64,000 bases of DNA from Pseudobacteriovorax antillogorgiicola (GCF_900177345.1 NZ_FWZT01000018.1:103052-167051); one strand, 5' to 3'. Positions 46,937-56,515 are shown, numbered from the stretch's first letter. Notes: generated by a model not told the origin, from the letters alone. A program made the numbers and translations.

Positions 46937-48130
46937 TTATACCTCAGGATCGATGGTTAACGTGGGTTTAGCCCGGTTAGCCTTTTCCATTTTTTGGATC
47001 TTGTCTTCCGCATCTTTCGTTAGCTTATCCATCTCAATGATATTTTCTGCCATCTGAGGGAGGGCCTTTAGTCTGAAGTTGGAGATATCATCCAAGGCAG
47101 CGTTGATATCAGCAAAGGCAGACTTTAGGGTGTCCATGTTGAGCGCTGTTGACGAAGCTGCCTTGTGGATTTCAGCTCCCTGTGTTTTTAAGCGTTTGGC
47201 TGTATTGGCGATAAGGTTATCAGTGGTTTGTGTAAGTGCTCCAACCTTATCGAGCACGATCTTTTGATTGTTGAGAGCCAATGCGACAGTTACAGCTGTT
47301 TGAAGTGCTGAAACCGTAACATTGAGCGCTCTGTTAACACCTCTGATCAGCTCTTTGTTGTTGCGTATCACAATCTCCATGGCAAGCACACCTTGTTGGT
47401 TGACGGCGAGCTGTTGCTGAAGGTCTTGGATTCTTTGTCTCAAGGCGAAGAGAATCTCTTCTTCGATAAACTTCCGCTTCGGATCATCTGTAGAGATCTC
47501 TCGTTCGAGTTTGTAGACGATCTTGTTATCGATCAATTGCCCGAGAATCACAGCTCGCTCAAGCTTCTTGGTCATCTCACGCATACGTTTTTGATCTTCC
47601 TTGAGGGTGATATTGTCTCTCTCCAGCAGAGATCGCCCTAATTCAATCGATTTGATTGTGGCTGCAATCACTGTTTGTGCGCTTTCATACTTGCTAAAGT
47701 AACGCTTGATGGGCCCTCCGATTCCTGGGATATAGCCCAGGAATCGAGTGACAAAACCCGCATCAAAATCAAATCGAGCTGGGTCTAGATCTTCCACTTG
47801 AACCTTCAAGTCGATTAGGGCTTTTGCAACATCACCACCATCTTCACTTCTGTGCTTGATCGTATTGAGAGGTTGCTTCAGCATCGCGCTTTGTTTGGCA
47901 GCTTGTTTTTGGAGTTCTAAGGCCATCGACTCCACAGCAACTTTGATGTCCTCCTGACGGGTTAAGTCGCTGTTATCAAAGTTTGTGAGTTTGTCAGCGT
48001 GGTCACTAGCTATTCCTTCCAGTTGGTTTTCAACCTCAGACTTCTCTTGAGGTTGCGAAAGTCCAAAATCTAGCTCTTGTTTTAGTGCATCACCTTGTGC
48101 TGGGTTGAGTTGATTCGTTTGGGTACTCAA
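46937..48130 (-). CDS. telA: TelA/KlaA toxic-anion-resistance family protein
   Basis: 397 residues starting at TTG 48130 with AGAGGTGAAAC. Long helices throughout, with RFLGYIPGIGGPIKRYFSKYESAQTVI (quoted as FLGYIPGIGG), IVIRNNKELIRGVNRALNVT and VGALTQTTDNLIANTAKRL, which are hallmarks of the TelA family. The family is linked to tellurite and toxic-anion resistance and to membrane-stress (Ter-type) systems, but its biochemical role is unclear. It lies between the AAA+ gene and a membrane coiled-coil gene. Confidence 0.85.
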   Translation of the reverse strand: MSTQTNQLNPAQGDALKQELDFGLSQPQEKSEVENQLEGIASDHADKLTNFDNSDLTRQEDIKVAVESMALELQKQAAKQSAMLKQPLNTIKHRSEDGGDVAKALIDLKVQVEDLDPARFDFDAGFVTRFLGYIPGIGGPIKRYFSKYESAQTVIAATIKSIELGRSLLERDNITLKEDQKRMREMTKKLERAVILGQLIDNKIVYKLEREISTDDPKRKFIEEEILFALRQRIQDLQQQLAVNQQGVLAMEIVIRNNKELIRGVNRALNVTVSALQTAVTVALALNNQKIVLDKVGALTQTTDNLIANTAKRLKTQGAEIHKAASSTALNMDTLKSAFADINAALDDISNFRLKALPQMAENIIEMDKLTKDAEDKIQKMEKANRAKPTLTIDPEV

Positions 48131-48160
48131 GTTTCACCTCTTTGTGTCATGATTCTGAAA

Positions 48161-48979
48161 TTAGTATCTGGTCGTTCGCTTAGCTAAATCTTCTAGATCT
48201 TTCATGGCATCGTCGAGACCCTGTTCCGTCTGACTTACCCCGGCCCTCATAAGTGCTATGGAAGCTGCTGTTCTATCTAGCATTGTCATGGCTTCCTCAT
48301 TATTGGTTAATATCTGGTTGATTAACTCTATTTGCTGATCTCTAAGGTTTTTACGATCTTCGAGAGTGTTCACCTCTTTAAGATCAGCATCTGTTTTAGG
48401 CTCGATTTCGTTGAGAATTTTGAGTCTCTCATTCATATAAACCGAGTCAATGGGCTTAATGCTCTGAAGAGAGTGGACGACTTGCAGTAAGTTGTCTAGC
48501 ACAGCCATGTAAACTTGTTCCGCAGTTCCCAGATATCGCGAGTAAGTTAGCTCTGAGGTGCTAAGTTTGCTACGGAGAATTTGAGCGAGATTCTCGTATC
48601 GCTGTTTCGAGCGATGAAATTGCTCGGCACCTTGCTGGCAGTAGGTGGTTAGGCCTGGCTCCCCTTCAAGCTCCTTTAACTGAGTTTCTATTTTCCGTAC
48701 TGTTTCCCGACGATGTTCATCAAGCATGGTTTGCAGCTTCTGAATATGCCGGGCGGCAAAGATTTCCTTGCGAAACATGTAGTTCACAATCCAGGACAGA
48801 GCTGCGAGGGAAGCGCCACCAACTCCAACGAGCGCCGGCAAAGTTCCTAAGCTGAACAGTGCCGAAGCTGCGCCACCGAATATTCCTATAGTGGCAAATC
48901 CCAAAGTAAGGGGGTGTTGCAGAGTTTCGGCAAGAACAGCCTTGTCGGTTGATTGTTTCGAGAAGTCAGGGCTTTCCAT
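48161..48979 (-). CDS. Membrane-anchored coiled-coil protein, XpaC-like in context
   Basis: 272 residues. Two short membrane helices at about 27-65 (LGFATIGIFGGAASALFSLG, ALVGVGGASLAALSWIV), then a long soluble coiled coil (LQTMLDEHRRETVRKIETQL onward). TelA genes are often paired with XpaC-type proteins (two helices plus a helical bundle), and this protein fits that description, but sequence similarity is not evident by eye. Just 6 bp after the OmpA-fused gene. Confidence 0.6.
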   Translation of the reverse strand: MESPDFSKQSTDKAVLAETLQHPLTLGFATIGIFGGAASALFSLGTLPALVGVGGASLAALSWIVNYMFRKEIFAARHIQKLQTMLDEHRRETVRKIETQLKELEGEPGLTTYCQQGAEQFHRSKQRYENLAQILRSKLSTSELTYSRYLGTAEQVYMAVLDNLLQVVHSLQSIKPIDSVYMNERLKILNEIEPKTDADLKEVNTLEDRKNLRDQQIELINQILTNNEEAMTMLDRTAASIALMRAGVSQTEQGLDDAMKDLEDLAKRTTRY

Positions 48980-48984
48980 ATTGG

Positions 48985-50544
48985 TTAATAGACCTCGCTG
49001 ACTAGATTGATCTCAACGCGCGGAAGGCGATAATTATAGGCCCTCATGGATTCCCCCTGCTTGCGAGGTAAGGGTTGGCTAGCACCTAACCCTAAGGCAC
49101 GAATGCGATTTTTATCAATGCCTGCCTTCTGAACCAGGAACTCTCTGACAGCTTGGGCCCGGTTTAGAGATAACTTTTTGTTGGCTTTCGAATCGCCTCT
49201 TGTTCCCGTATGGCCTCGCACGACAATTCTAAAATTAGGGTAATGCTGTAGATTCCTTACCAGTTTCTTGATTTCATCAACCCCTTCGCCACTGATATCA
49301 TCGGTTCCACTCTGAAATGTAATCGGACGAACCTTTAAAGACCCCACATCAGTTAGCTGTTCCCACTGAAGGTCAGATAGAGCATCAAATTCTGCGATGG
49401 CTTCATCTTGTTCATTCCCCATACTAATTCCACCGGCAAGGAGAGATTCGACAAAAGAGCGGTTCATAACGATGTAGGGGTTCTCATCGGGCAAGGGGTG
49501 TTTTGTGATCTTTCCAGTCTGCTGCATAATATCGACCGCTGATTCAATAGTATCGACAAGATACTCGTGGGACATCTTGCTGCCAACTGACAGGCCAAAC
49601 CACTTGGAGCCATTACTATGCAGGGTTTGCCAACTGACTCCCTTCAACATAGACTCTGCTGCATCTTTGGACAGCTTCGTATCTTGACTAACTTCTGCAA
49701 GTAGCTGCGAGAAATTTTCTCGGTAGTATTTTAGGGTACGGTAGTAGTTTCGGAGAAAGACATTGACAACTTCAGGCTCTTTGTCTGCGAACTTTCGACC
49801 TACAATTAAAATATCTACTATCAGTTTCTGTGTGTCTTTGGAGCTTAGGATCGAATGATAATTGCCTTTCGCCAGCGCGCGGCTCACGAATGGTTCCCAG
49901 AGAACCGCAATTTCTACCTTATCATCCATCAGCGCTTGAAAGGCTTCCTCAGATCCGTCAGTTTCTACCTTGCCGTACTGCCCTTTAAGTACCGTCTTAA
50001 CATCGAAGTGAACTGCAATCGAACTCAAAAGATGTTCGCTAGGTGAATTTGCGGTGAATGCAATTTTCAACGATTGATCCTTTTTGACGTCATTAAGGTT
50101 GCGAAAGCTCGATTTCTTGGCAACAATGGCGTCTCCTCCTTTTGATTCGTCGATCACAGTCACTATCGTGCCAGGAAAAGAGAGAGGTTTTCCATTAATG
50201 AGGTATGAGTCCACTGTGCCAACGGCGAATTGGATCTCGCCCTTCTTGAGCCTGCTATACCGCGTTGCATAGTCAGCCTTATCATCAATACATTTAATGA
50301 GGTAGCCATTGGATCGCATCCTCTGCCGAAAATCCTTACTGCACAGCGGGAAATATCCGACCCAACTATCGACTCCGATTTTGATAGTTTGCTTGATATT
50401 ACCGGCATCGGAGGTTTCTTCTTTTTGATATTGTTCGATCATTGGCTCTAGATACTTGAAAGCGATCATTCCTAGGAGTCCCGTAAGCACGATCGGAATA
50501 AATATCTTTAGATTCTTGTTCAAAAGCTGCCTCTTACTGTTCAA
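48985..50544 (-). CDS. Solute-binding protein fused to an OmpA-like domain, inner-membrane anchored
   Basis: 519 residues from TTG 50544 (overlapping the vWA gene by 11 bp). A membrane anchor (IFIPIVLTGLLGMIAF) is not followed by a cleavage site. Residues about 50-330 are an NMT1/taurine-type periplasmic binding fold (IKIGVDSWVGYFPLC, LKIAFTANSPSEHLL, VEIAVLWEPFVSRAL). Residues about 405-519 are an OmpA domain (ITFQSGTDDIS, VVRGHTGTRGDSKANKKLS, NRAQAVREFL). The Asp of the usual GHTD motif is Gly here, which may weaken peptidoglycan binding. Confidence 0.85.
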   Translation of the reverse strand: MNSKRQLLNKNLKIFIPIVLTGLLGMIAFKYLEPMIEQYQKEETSDAGNIKQTIKIGVDSWVGYFPLCSKDFRQRMRSNGYLIKCIDDKADYATRYSRLKKGEIQFAVGTVDSYLINGKPLSFPGTIVTVIDESKGGDAIVAKKSSFRNLNDVKKDQSLKIAFTANSPSEHLLSSIAVHFDVKTVLKGQYGKVETDGSEEAFQALMDDKVEIAVLWEPFVSRALAKGNYHSILSSKDTQKLIVDILIVGRKFADKEPEVVNVFLRNYYRTLKYYRENFSQLLAEVSQDTKLSKDAAESMLKGVSWQTLHSNGSKWFGLSVGSKMSHEYLVDTIESAVDIMQQTGKITKHPLPDENPYIVMNRSFVESLLAGGISMGNEQDEAIAEFDALSDLQWEQLTDVGSLKVRPITFQSGTDDISGEGVDEIKKLVRNLQHYPNFRIVVRGHTGTRGDSKANKKLSLNRAQAVREFLVQKAGIDKNRIRALGLGASQPLPRKQGESMRAYNYRLPRVEINLVSEVY

Positions 50545-51289
50545 ACTGTGTGTCTACAAAGGTCTCAGACTCTGCTAAGACCTCTTCTAGGCTACTAAGA
50601 AGTTCTTTGGAGTTGTTTGCGGATTTGTACACGGTTTCTTGGGGGCGATTTAGGGTATGGTCGGAACCGATGCAAAAACCAATGGTTTGCACTACTACAG
50701 GGGTTTCGCTGACCAGATAGTCCACTGCCTTATGGGGAAGGTCGTTACTGTCCGCTTCGCCATCGGTAACGACAATAAGATTATATTCCCCATAACCGAG
50801 TTGTCGTCTTGCTTGCTGCTCTAGCTTGACTTTCCCCAGCTCAATTGCAGAACCTAAGGGGGTGCCACCACCTACTTTCACGCTATAAAGCTCGTCGAAA
50901 AAAGTCTCTCGATTATTGATATTCAACGGGACCCTTTCCTCCAATCCGCGATTATCGAATACTAATAATCCGAGGTTATCGCGGGGAGGTACATTGCTAG
51001 CGAATTGTTTGAGCGCTTTTACCGCCACTTGAGCTTTCTTTTGACCATCGGCACACTTGGTATCACCCATGCTTCCCGATCCATCGAAAACAATATAATA
51101 GTTTTTGGCTAGTCTCCGATCTTCTGGAAGGACTTCAAACTCTATATCCGCCGCCGGAGGCCAACGGTATACCTTGGCCAAGTTTGGCCTGTTTTCCGAT
51201 GATAGAGTATCATCCTTCGGATCACTTTTTGGTGACTTCTTGGTACAGGATACGCCCACTAACATCAGTAAAATGAGTAATTGCTTCAT
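50534..51289 (-). CDS. von Willebrand factor A lipoprotein
   Basis: 251 residues. Lipobox LVGVSC. The vWA domain begins with YYIVFDGSGSMGDTK, a variant of the metal-ion-dependent adhesion site DxSxS in which DGSGS supplies the oxygens; GGGTPLGSAI and LIVVTDGEADSND provide the Thr and Asp. vWA domains bind proteins through a Mg ion. It probably assembles the two OmpA-type binding proteins encoded on either side. Confidence 0.85.
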   Translation of the reverse strand: MKQLLILLMLVGVSCTKKSPKSDPKDDTLSSENRPNLAKVYRWPPAADIEFEVLPEDRRLAKNYYIVFDGSGSMGDTKCADGQKKAQVAVKALKQFASNVPPRDNLGLLVFDNRGLEERVPLNINNRETFFDELYSVKVGGGTPLGSAIELGKVKLEQQARRQLGYGEYNLIVVTDGEADSNDLPHKAVDYLVSETPVVVQTIGFCIGSDHTLNRPQETVYKSANNSKELLSSLEEVLAESETFVDTQFEQ

Positions 51290-51309
51290 AGTCTGCTCTC
51301 TTATGCTTA

Positions 51310-53022
51310 TCAGATTGGGCTAAAAACGTCTTCTTCGGCTTCAACTTGAATGATCTTAAACTCCACTCTCATATTCTCAAGCCATTGTTCCTTTGTTTTA
51401 GGAGCGCATGGATCACTGCCGCAAACTCCGTTTGCCGGCTTGGCGATACCGTGACCCACGACCGCAAACTGCGTTGGGTCGAGGGAAATTTTCTTCTTGG
51501 ATGCATATTGAATCAGAGAGTTGCGAACTGCATTGGCACGCGTTAAACTTAAGTTTTTCGCAGATTGTCTGATTCTTTGTAGCACTACTTTAGAGCTGCC
51601 GTTTTTCTTCTTCTTTAAATAGCCAAGAGGGTCTGAATGGCCTTCGATTGTGATAATCGCTCCACCGTAAGTACTGGCTAAGTCGATGACTCGTTTAAAG
51701 TCTTCTTCATACTGGCTCGCGACGAAGGTATTCTGGTTTGGCTTGAAATAGACTTCGAACGAAAAAAGGCTATCGTCATCGTTGCCCTGGCGATTTTTCT
51801 TCTGAACGATTTTTGCTACTGCTTCCTGATTGAATTTTCCCGATTCGGCTTTGGACGTTTGAACTATTCCTTTTGAAAGTTTATCGTAATCCCAATCCGC
51901 AGCTTCTAAGTTGGCCTTAGTGCTTGTAAGGTTGATACTTCCGAGAGTTTCTGCAATCTCGCTATTAAGCTTAGAAAATCGTCTCGGGTAGTGCGGGTCT
52001 TGAAAGAACTGCTTATTGCCTGGAAATCCAACAAACTTGGCATCTGCATAGAGTCCTTCAGTATCAGCGATCGCCTTAGAACTATCCAAGAGGATCTCCG
52101 CCGATGATCCTATTGTAGCGCTGTAGAGAGATTTCTTTGAATTTCTGTCTTGGACCAATTGTTGTAACTCTTCTTGAGCTAGCATGAGACCATGTACCAG
52201 GTCTCCCAGCATGCCTTTGTTAGCCTTATAAAAGTCTTCACGAACGGCATAAACATCGGCCACGATTCTATTGGCGGACTTGGTGGATAGGAGAATCTTA
52301 GCGCCTTTCACAGAGTCTTCACTGCCTGTTCCTACTGTTCCATTCGATGTTAAAGCCAAGGCATCTGGAATGATCACCATTGCAGCATCAATATCCTTGT
52401 TGTAAAAGGCCGCCATAGGGCTTTCATCGGTTCCTGTCAGATCCTGAACCCATTTCAACTTGACATCATTAAGGCCAAGACCAGCATTTGCTAGGACCTT
52501 ACCAAGATAGTCAATATGAGGTCCGTAAGCCTGAAGCACAATCGTCTTTCCCTTGAGCTGACGAGGTGATTTGATACCCGGCTTAACGACTAGAGCGTCT
52601 CCCCCTTGTGACCAAGTGTGCTGATAGATGACCCGTAGTTTGGTGCGTGGGTCTTGGTTTAAGAGCTTCGATGCCATGTTTACCATGCCTAACGTTCCGC
52701 GAAGGAAAGGAGACTGGCATGACATGTAGGATTCAATCTGCTTCTTAAATTTATCTTCACGCTTCAGGCTAAATTTAAGGCCCTTTTTTCCAAGTATGCT
52801 GGAGGAGCTTGTCTCTTTTTGATTACCATTGGCGTATATCGTTGCAATATCTCCACCCCAAGTGATGATAGGCAACTGAATTGTGGACTTGGTAGGGCAG
52901 TTTAGAACTTTCAGACTCATGGCTTGGTCTAGAGCTGGTGAGGAGATGTAATTTACACCTAGCGCTACATTGTTAAAAACCGCCATGGTGGCGAAAACTA
53001 TGAATGCTTTTATCCTGAACAA
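51310..53022 (-). CDS. Exported solute-binding protein fused to an OmpA-like domain
   Basis: 570 residues from TTG 53022 with AGAGGTG in front. Signal peptide ending NNVALG. Residues about 40-400 are a PhnD/NMT1-type binding fold (LPIITWGGDIATIYANG, VIYQHTWSQGGDALVVKPG, QLKGKTIVLQAYGPHIDYL). The C-terminal 140 residues are OmpA-like: YFKPNQNTF, ITIEGHSDPLGY, LSLTRANAVRNSLIQYA, FAVVGHGIAKP. The GHSD Asp is kept, but a charged insertion follows it. First gene of the minus-strand operon, diverging from the ABC transporter. Confidence 0.85.
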   Translation of the reverse strand: MFRIKAFIVFATMAVFNNVALGVNYISSPALDQAMSLKVLNCPTKSTIQLPIITWGGDIATIYANGNQKETSSSSILGKKGLKFSLKREDKFKKQIESYMSCQSPFLRGTLGMVNMASKLLNQDPRTKLRVIYQHTWSQGGDALVVKPGIKSPRQLKGKTIVLQAYGPHIDYLGKVLANAGLGLNDVKLKWVQDLTGTDESPMAAFYNKDIDAAMVIIPDALALTSNGTVGTGSEDSVKGAKILLSTKSANRIVADVYAVREDFYKANKGMLGDLVHGLMLAQEELQQLVQDRNSKKSLYSATIGSSAEILLDSSKAIADTEGLYADAKFVGFPGNKQFFQDPHYPRRFSKLNSEIAETLGSINLTSTKANLEAADWDYDKLSKGIVQTSKAESGKFNQEAVAKIVQKKNRQGNDDDSLFSFEVYFKPNQNTFVASQYEEDFKRVIDLASTYGGAIITIEGHSDPLGYLKKKKNGSSKVVLQRIRQSAKNLSLTRANAVRNSLIQYASKKKISLDPTQFAVVGHGIAKPANGVCGSDPCAPKTKEQWLENMRVEFKIIQVEAEEDVFSPI

Positions 53023-53121
53023 TGTTTCACCTCTCGATCGGTAAGATTATTTAATAACCTTCTACACAATTTTATCAGATGTCTGCTAGTAATTTTAAGC
53101 AGCATAGATATAATATTGGTA

Positions 53122-53136
53122 TCTTCCTAAGGAAGA
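53122..53136. promoter_or_regulatory. Palindrome in divergent promoter region
   Basis: TCTTCC TAA GGAAGA is a perfect 6+3+6 palindrome, 8 bp after a TATAAT at 53109-53114, in the 201-bp gap between the divergent OmpA/vWA and ABC operons. It is a good candidate operator for joint control. Confidence 0.45.
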
Positions 53137-53223
53137 AACAATAAATATTCTACACATGTACAATTAGATGTGGTTAAAATATTTTTATTGCACGGATCAA
53201 TGTTTGAACTCCGGAGGTCGTTG

Positions 53224-54246
53224 ATGAAGTTAGGTATTTTATCTTTAATGGCATTATGGCTGAGCACAACGTCTTTAGCAAAGACATACTCTGTTTGCTG
53301 GTCCCACTATACTGGCTGGGAGCCTTGGGGTTACGCAGAGTCTTCAGGTATTCTTAAGAAATGGGCTGACAAGTATAAAATCAAGATCAAGCTTGATCTA
53401 GTCAATGACTACATCGAGTCAATTAATCTTTACACAGCAGGCAAATATGATGCTTGTACCATGACGAACATGGATGCTTTAACGATCCCTGCAGTGGGGG
53501 GTATTGATTCGACAGCTCTCATCATTGGCGATTTTTCCAACGGTAACGATGGGATCATCAGTCGTTCAAAGACGTCAGTGAAGGAACTAAAGGGAAGTGA
53601 GGTCATGCTTGTGGAGCTCTCTGTGTCTCACTATCTCCTGGCAAGAGCACTTGATATGAATGGTATGAAGGAAAAAGATCTCAAATTGGTGAATACCAGC
53701 GATGCTGATATTGGCTCTGTATATTCTGCTAAGAAAGGGTCAGCAGTAACCTGGAACCCGATTCTCATGAGTTTGAAGAACCAAAAAGGGTCTACCATGC
53801 TATTCGACTCATCCATGATCCCGGGTGAGATTATCGATGTGATGGTGGTCAAGAGCACTGCCGATGAGGCTCTTAAGAAGGCTTTGACGGGAGCGTGGTA
53901 TGAAGTCATGTCTGTGATGACCTCTAAGTCTAATAGCAATGCTATCGCAGCCATGGCGAAGCAGGCAGGTTCTTCAGTTGAGGATTTTAAAAACCAGCTT
54001 AAGACAACGTCCATGTTTTATAATCCTAGCAAGGCGGTTGGTTTTGCAAAGGATGAAAAGCTGAAAAAAACCATGGATTATGTTCGAACCTTCTCCTTTG
54101 ACAAAGGACTCTTCGGTAGCAATGCTTCTTCCAAAGATTTTCTTGGTATCGAGTTTTCCGATGGCAGCGTCTTGGGTAACAAGAAGAATGTAAAGCTTCG
54201 ATTCACAGCCAAGTACATGGAAATGGCAGCAAGCAACAAACTATAG
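53224..54246 (+). CDS. ABC transporter binding protein of the urea-carboxylase-region type
   Basis: 340 residues from ATG 53224, chosen because GGAGG precedes it and a signal peptide (LGILSLMALWLSTTSLA) follows; the frame is open from 53170. The mature protein (YSVCWSHYTGWEPWGYAESSGILKKWADKY split here as YTGWEPWGYAESSGI and KKWADKYKIKI) with DACTMTNMDALTIPAVGG and STALIIGDFSNGNDG closely follows the family of binding proteins found beside urea carboxylase genes, thought to bind urea or a related amide. No lipobox. First gene of a three-gene ABC operon. Confidence 0.8.
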   Translation: MKLGILSLMALWLSTTSLAKTYSVCWSHYTGWEPWGYAESSGILKKWADKYKIKIKLDLVNDYIESINLYTAGKYDACTMTNMDALTIPAVGGIDSTALIIGDFSNGNDGIISRSKTSVKELKGSEVMLVELSVSHYLLARALDMNGMKEKDLKLVNTSDADIGSVYSAKKGSAVTWNPILMSLKNQKGSTMLFDSSMIPGEIIDVMVVKSTADEALKKALTGAWYEVMSVMTSKSNSNAIAAMAKQAGSSVEDFKNQLKTTSMFYNPSKAVGFAKDEKLKKTMDYVRTFSFDKGLFGSNASSKDFLGIEFSDGSVLGNKKNVKLRFTAKYMEMAASNKL

Positions 54247-54266
54247 AATAGACTATAGGTGACCCC

Positions 54267-55094
54267 TTGAAACGACCTCAGCTTCTCGGTTTTTATGCCT
54301 CACCTGGGAGGCTGCTAGGGATATTTCTATCAGCCTTGCCTTTTGTTCTGTTTCTCATTATGTATTTCAATGCTTCGTCGGCTCGATTGGAAGAAAATCC
54401 TCAGGATAAGATACTTCCGTCGCTGACACAAATGTTGGATGCTGTTGATCGCGTGGCGTTTCAAGAAGATCGTCGAAGCGGAGAGTATATCCTATGGTCA
54501 GATACCTTTGCGAGCTTAAAGCGCATTGGCATTGGTATTAGCCTTGCTGCTTTCTGCGGCCTTTTCTTGGGGCTGAATATGGGAATTTACCCAGGGTTTC
54601 GATCTCTGTTTTTAAGCTTCATGACGTTCTTTTCGATCATCCCGCCATTAGCAATTCTACCAATTCTTTTTATCAGCTTTGGTGTTGATGAATTTGGTAA
54701 AATAGCGTTGATCTTCCTAGGGACATTCCCGCTTATTACGAGGGATATCTACCTATCGAGTTCTAAAATTCCTTTTGAGCAGATTATCAAGTCCTTAACT
54801 CTGGGAGCAAGATCTTGGCAGGTAACGTATCGAATCATTTTACCTCAGATACTTCCTAGACTCATTGAAACTGTTCGCTTAGCACTTGGTGCGGCATGGC
54901 TATTCTTAATCGCTTCTGAGGCTATCTCTTCACAAGAAGGTCTGGGCTATCGCATCTTTTTGGTGAGGCGGTATCTGGCAATGGACGTTATCATTCCCTA
55001 TGCTCTTTGGATAACCTTTCTTGGCTTCTTGTTCGATTATTCTCTCAGAAAATCAATAGATATCTTTTTCCCTTGGTATAAAGGAGTGCAATGA
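54267..55094 (+). CDS. ABC transporter permease (nitrate/taurine type)
   Basis: 275 residues from TTG 54267 (AGGTGA 4 bases upstream). Six membrane helices. The cytoplasmic EAA loop reads TLGARSWQVTYRIILPQILPRL (shown here as GARSWQVTYRIILP), the SsuC/TauC pattern. It pairs with the ATPase whose ATG overlaps its stop (ATGA at 55091). Transmembrane subunit of the importer served by the upstream binding protein. Confidence 0.9.
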   Translation: MKRPQLLGFYASPGRLLGIFLSALPFVLFLIMYFNASSARLEENPQDKILPSLTQMLDAVDRVAFQEDRRSGEYILWSDTFASLKRIGIGISLAAFCGLFLGLNMGIYPGFRSLFLSFMTFFSIIPPLAILPILFISFGVDEFGKIALIFLGTFPLITRDIYLSSSKIPFEQIIKSLTLGARSWQVTYRIILPQILPRLIETVRLALGAAWLFLIASEAISSQEGLGYRIFLVRRYLAMDVIIPYALWITFLGFLFDYSLRKSIDIFFPWYKGVQ

Positions 55095-55969
55095 TGGTAG
55101 ATCAAGATCACTTTCTTGTAATCGAGGATGTTTACAAGTCATATGGATCGAAAGTGATCCTCGACAACATTGATCTGAAAGTTTCTAGAAGCACATTCTG
55201 CACGGTTGTTGGCCCTAGTGGTTGTGGTAAATCAACTCTACTACGACTCATCCTGGGTCAAGAGGCTTCAGACAGTGGCAAGATCCTTTTAGATGGTATA
55301 CCTATTGGTTTTGCTGATGAACGCCGAGGGATCGTGTTTCAAAAATACTCCCTATTTCCCCACCTCACAGTTTTAGATAATGTCGCTCTCGGCTTAAGGT
55401 TGAATCGATCTGCTGGGCTAACTAATAAAGAAATCAAAACTACAGTCATGGAGTATCTAGCAAGAGTAAGGCTCGATCAGCATAGCTCAAAGTATCCCCA
55501 TGAGCTTTCCGGTGGAATGCGACAACGAGTAGCTATTGTGCAAGCCTTGATTAAAAAGCCCAAGATCCTGCTTATGGATGAACCTTTTGGAGCTTTAGAC
55601 CCTGGGACCAGAGAAGACTTGCAGCTATTCCTGCTTGAACATTGGGAAGAATCTAAGATGACTGTTTTCTTTGTGACTCATGACCTAGAGGAAGCTCTGT
55701 TTCTAGGAAATCGTTTGTTGGTTCTGTCTCAGTATTATCAAGATGATCGTGGTAGTCATAAGGGTCATGGAGCAAAGTTGGTTGCAGATTATCACTTAAA
55801 AGAAAGAGCTCAACCAACAGAGATTAAGAATTCTCCTAGGTTCATCGAGTTTATAAAGAGAATCCGAGAGCAGGGCTTTGATCCTGATTTACTTCAGCAT
55901 GCCCGAGACTTCAACCTTGCGCACCCAGATTCATTTCAGACCCTTACCGTTGATGAAAGTCGGCAGTAA
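55091..55969 (+). CDS. ABC transporter ATP-binding protein (nitrate/taurine type)
   Basis: 292 residues. Walker A GPSGCGKST near 42, Q-loop FQKYSLFPHL, signature LSGGMRQRVAI, Walker B ILLMDEPFGALD, H-loop VFFVTHDLEEA. This is the SsuB/TauB/NrtD branch. The C-terminal about 65 residues extend beyond the usual domain. AAGGAG before the ATG. Last gene of the ABC operon. Confidence 0.93.
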   Translation: MMVDQDHFLVIEDVYKSYGSKVILDNIDLKVSRSTFCTVVGPSGCGKSTLLRLILGQEASDSGKILLDGIPIGFADERRGIVFQKYSLFPHLTVLDNVALGLRLNRSAGLTNKEIKTTVMEYLARVRLDQHSSKYPHELSGGMRQRVAIVQALIKKPKILLMDEPFGALDPGTREDLQLFLLEHWEESKMTVFFVTHDLEEALFLGNRLLVLSQYYQDDRGSHKGHGAKLVADYHLKERAQPTEIKNSPRFIEFIKRIREQGFDPDLLQHARDFNLAHPDSFQTLTVDESRQ

Positions 55970-56047
55970 GATGAGTCCATTTACAAGAGCGCATGAGGTG
56001 CTTGGATCTCGTGACTTGGAAGCGGCCAAAACCCGATCTAAAGATGG

Positions 56048-56386
56048 TTAGAGTAAGTCCAAAACCCTCTCTGGGGGACGACCAATCACAGCTTTGCCAC
56101 TTTTTCCAATGAACACCGGTCGCTCCATCAGAGATGGATGCGCTGCAATCGCAGCAAAAACAGCATCACTGTCGCTAAGATCTAGCTCTAATGTCTGTAC
56201 CAGGCTCTCTTTTTGACGTAGGAGTCTTAAGACGGGGGTGCCAAGCATCTTGACTAGCTCCCGAAGCTCTCCTTCTTCCATTGGCTCTTTTAAGTACTCA
56301 CGGACTTCAAGGTTGATACCTCTCTCTTCTAACAAGGAGAGGGCCTCTCGACTTTTGCTACAGCGTGGATTATGAAGTAATTTCAT
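56048..56386 (-). CDS. ArsC-family arsenate reductase-like protein
   Basis: 112 residues, thioredoxin fold. NPRCSKSREAL carries the catalytic Cys at position 9, and RPVFIG...AVIGRPPE supplies the Arg of the ArsC/YfgD branch. Glutaredoxin-coupled arsenate reductase or a related oxidoreductase. SD AGGAG. No arsR, arsB or acr3 gene is near, so a general redox role is as likely. Confidence 0.9.
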   Translation of the reverse strand: MKLLHNPRCSKSREALSLLEERGINLEVREYLKEPMEEGELRELVKMLGTPVLRLLRQKESLVQTLELDLSDSDAVFAAIAAHPSLMERPVFIGKSGKAVIGRPPERVLDLL

Positions 56387-56515
56387 TGGATTCTACTCCT
56401 GTTGAATGTCAATACTAGGACTTAGTTCTGAAGTCTTCTCACTTCGAACCTGATAAAGGCTCTCCAACAGGAATACCTCAGTAGAGACAGAATAGCCAGA
56501 GATAGGCAAAGGTAT

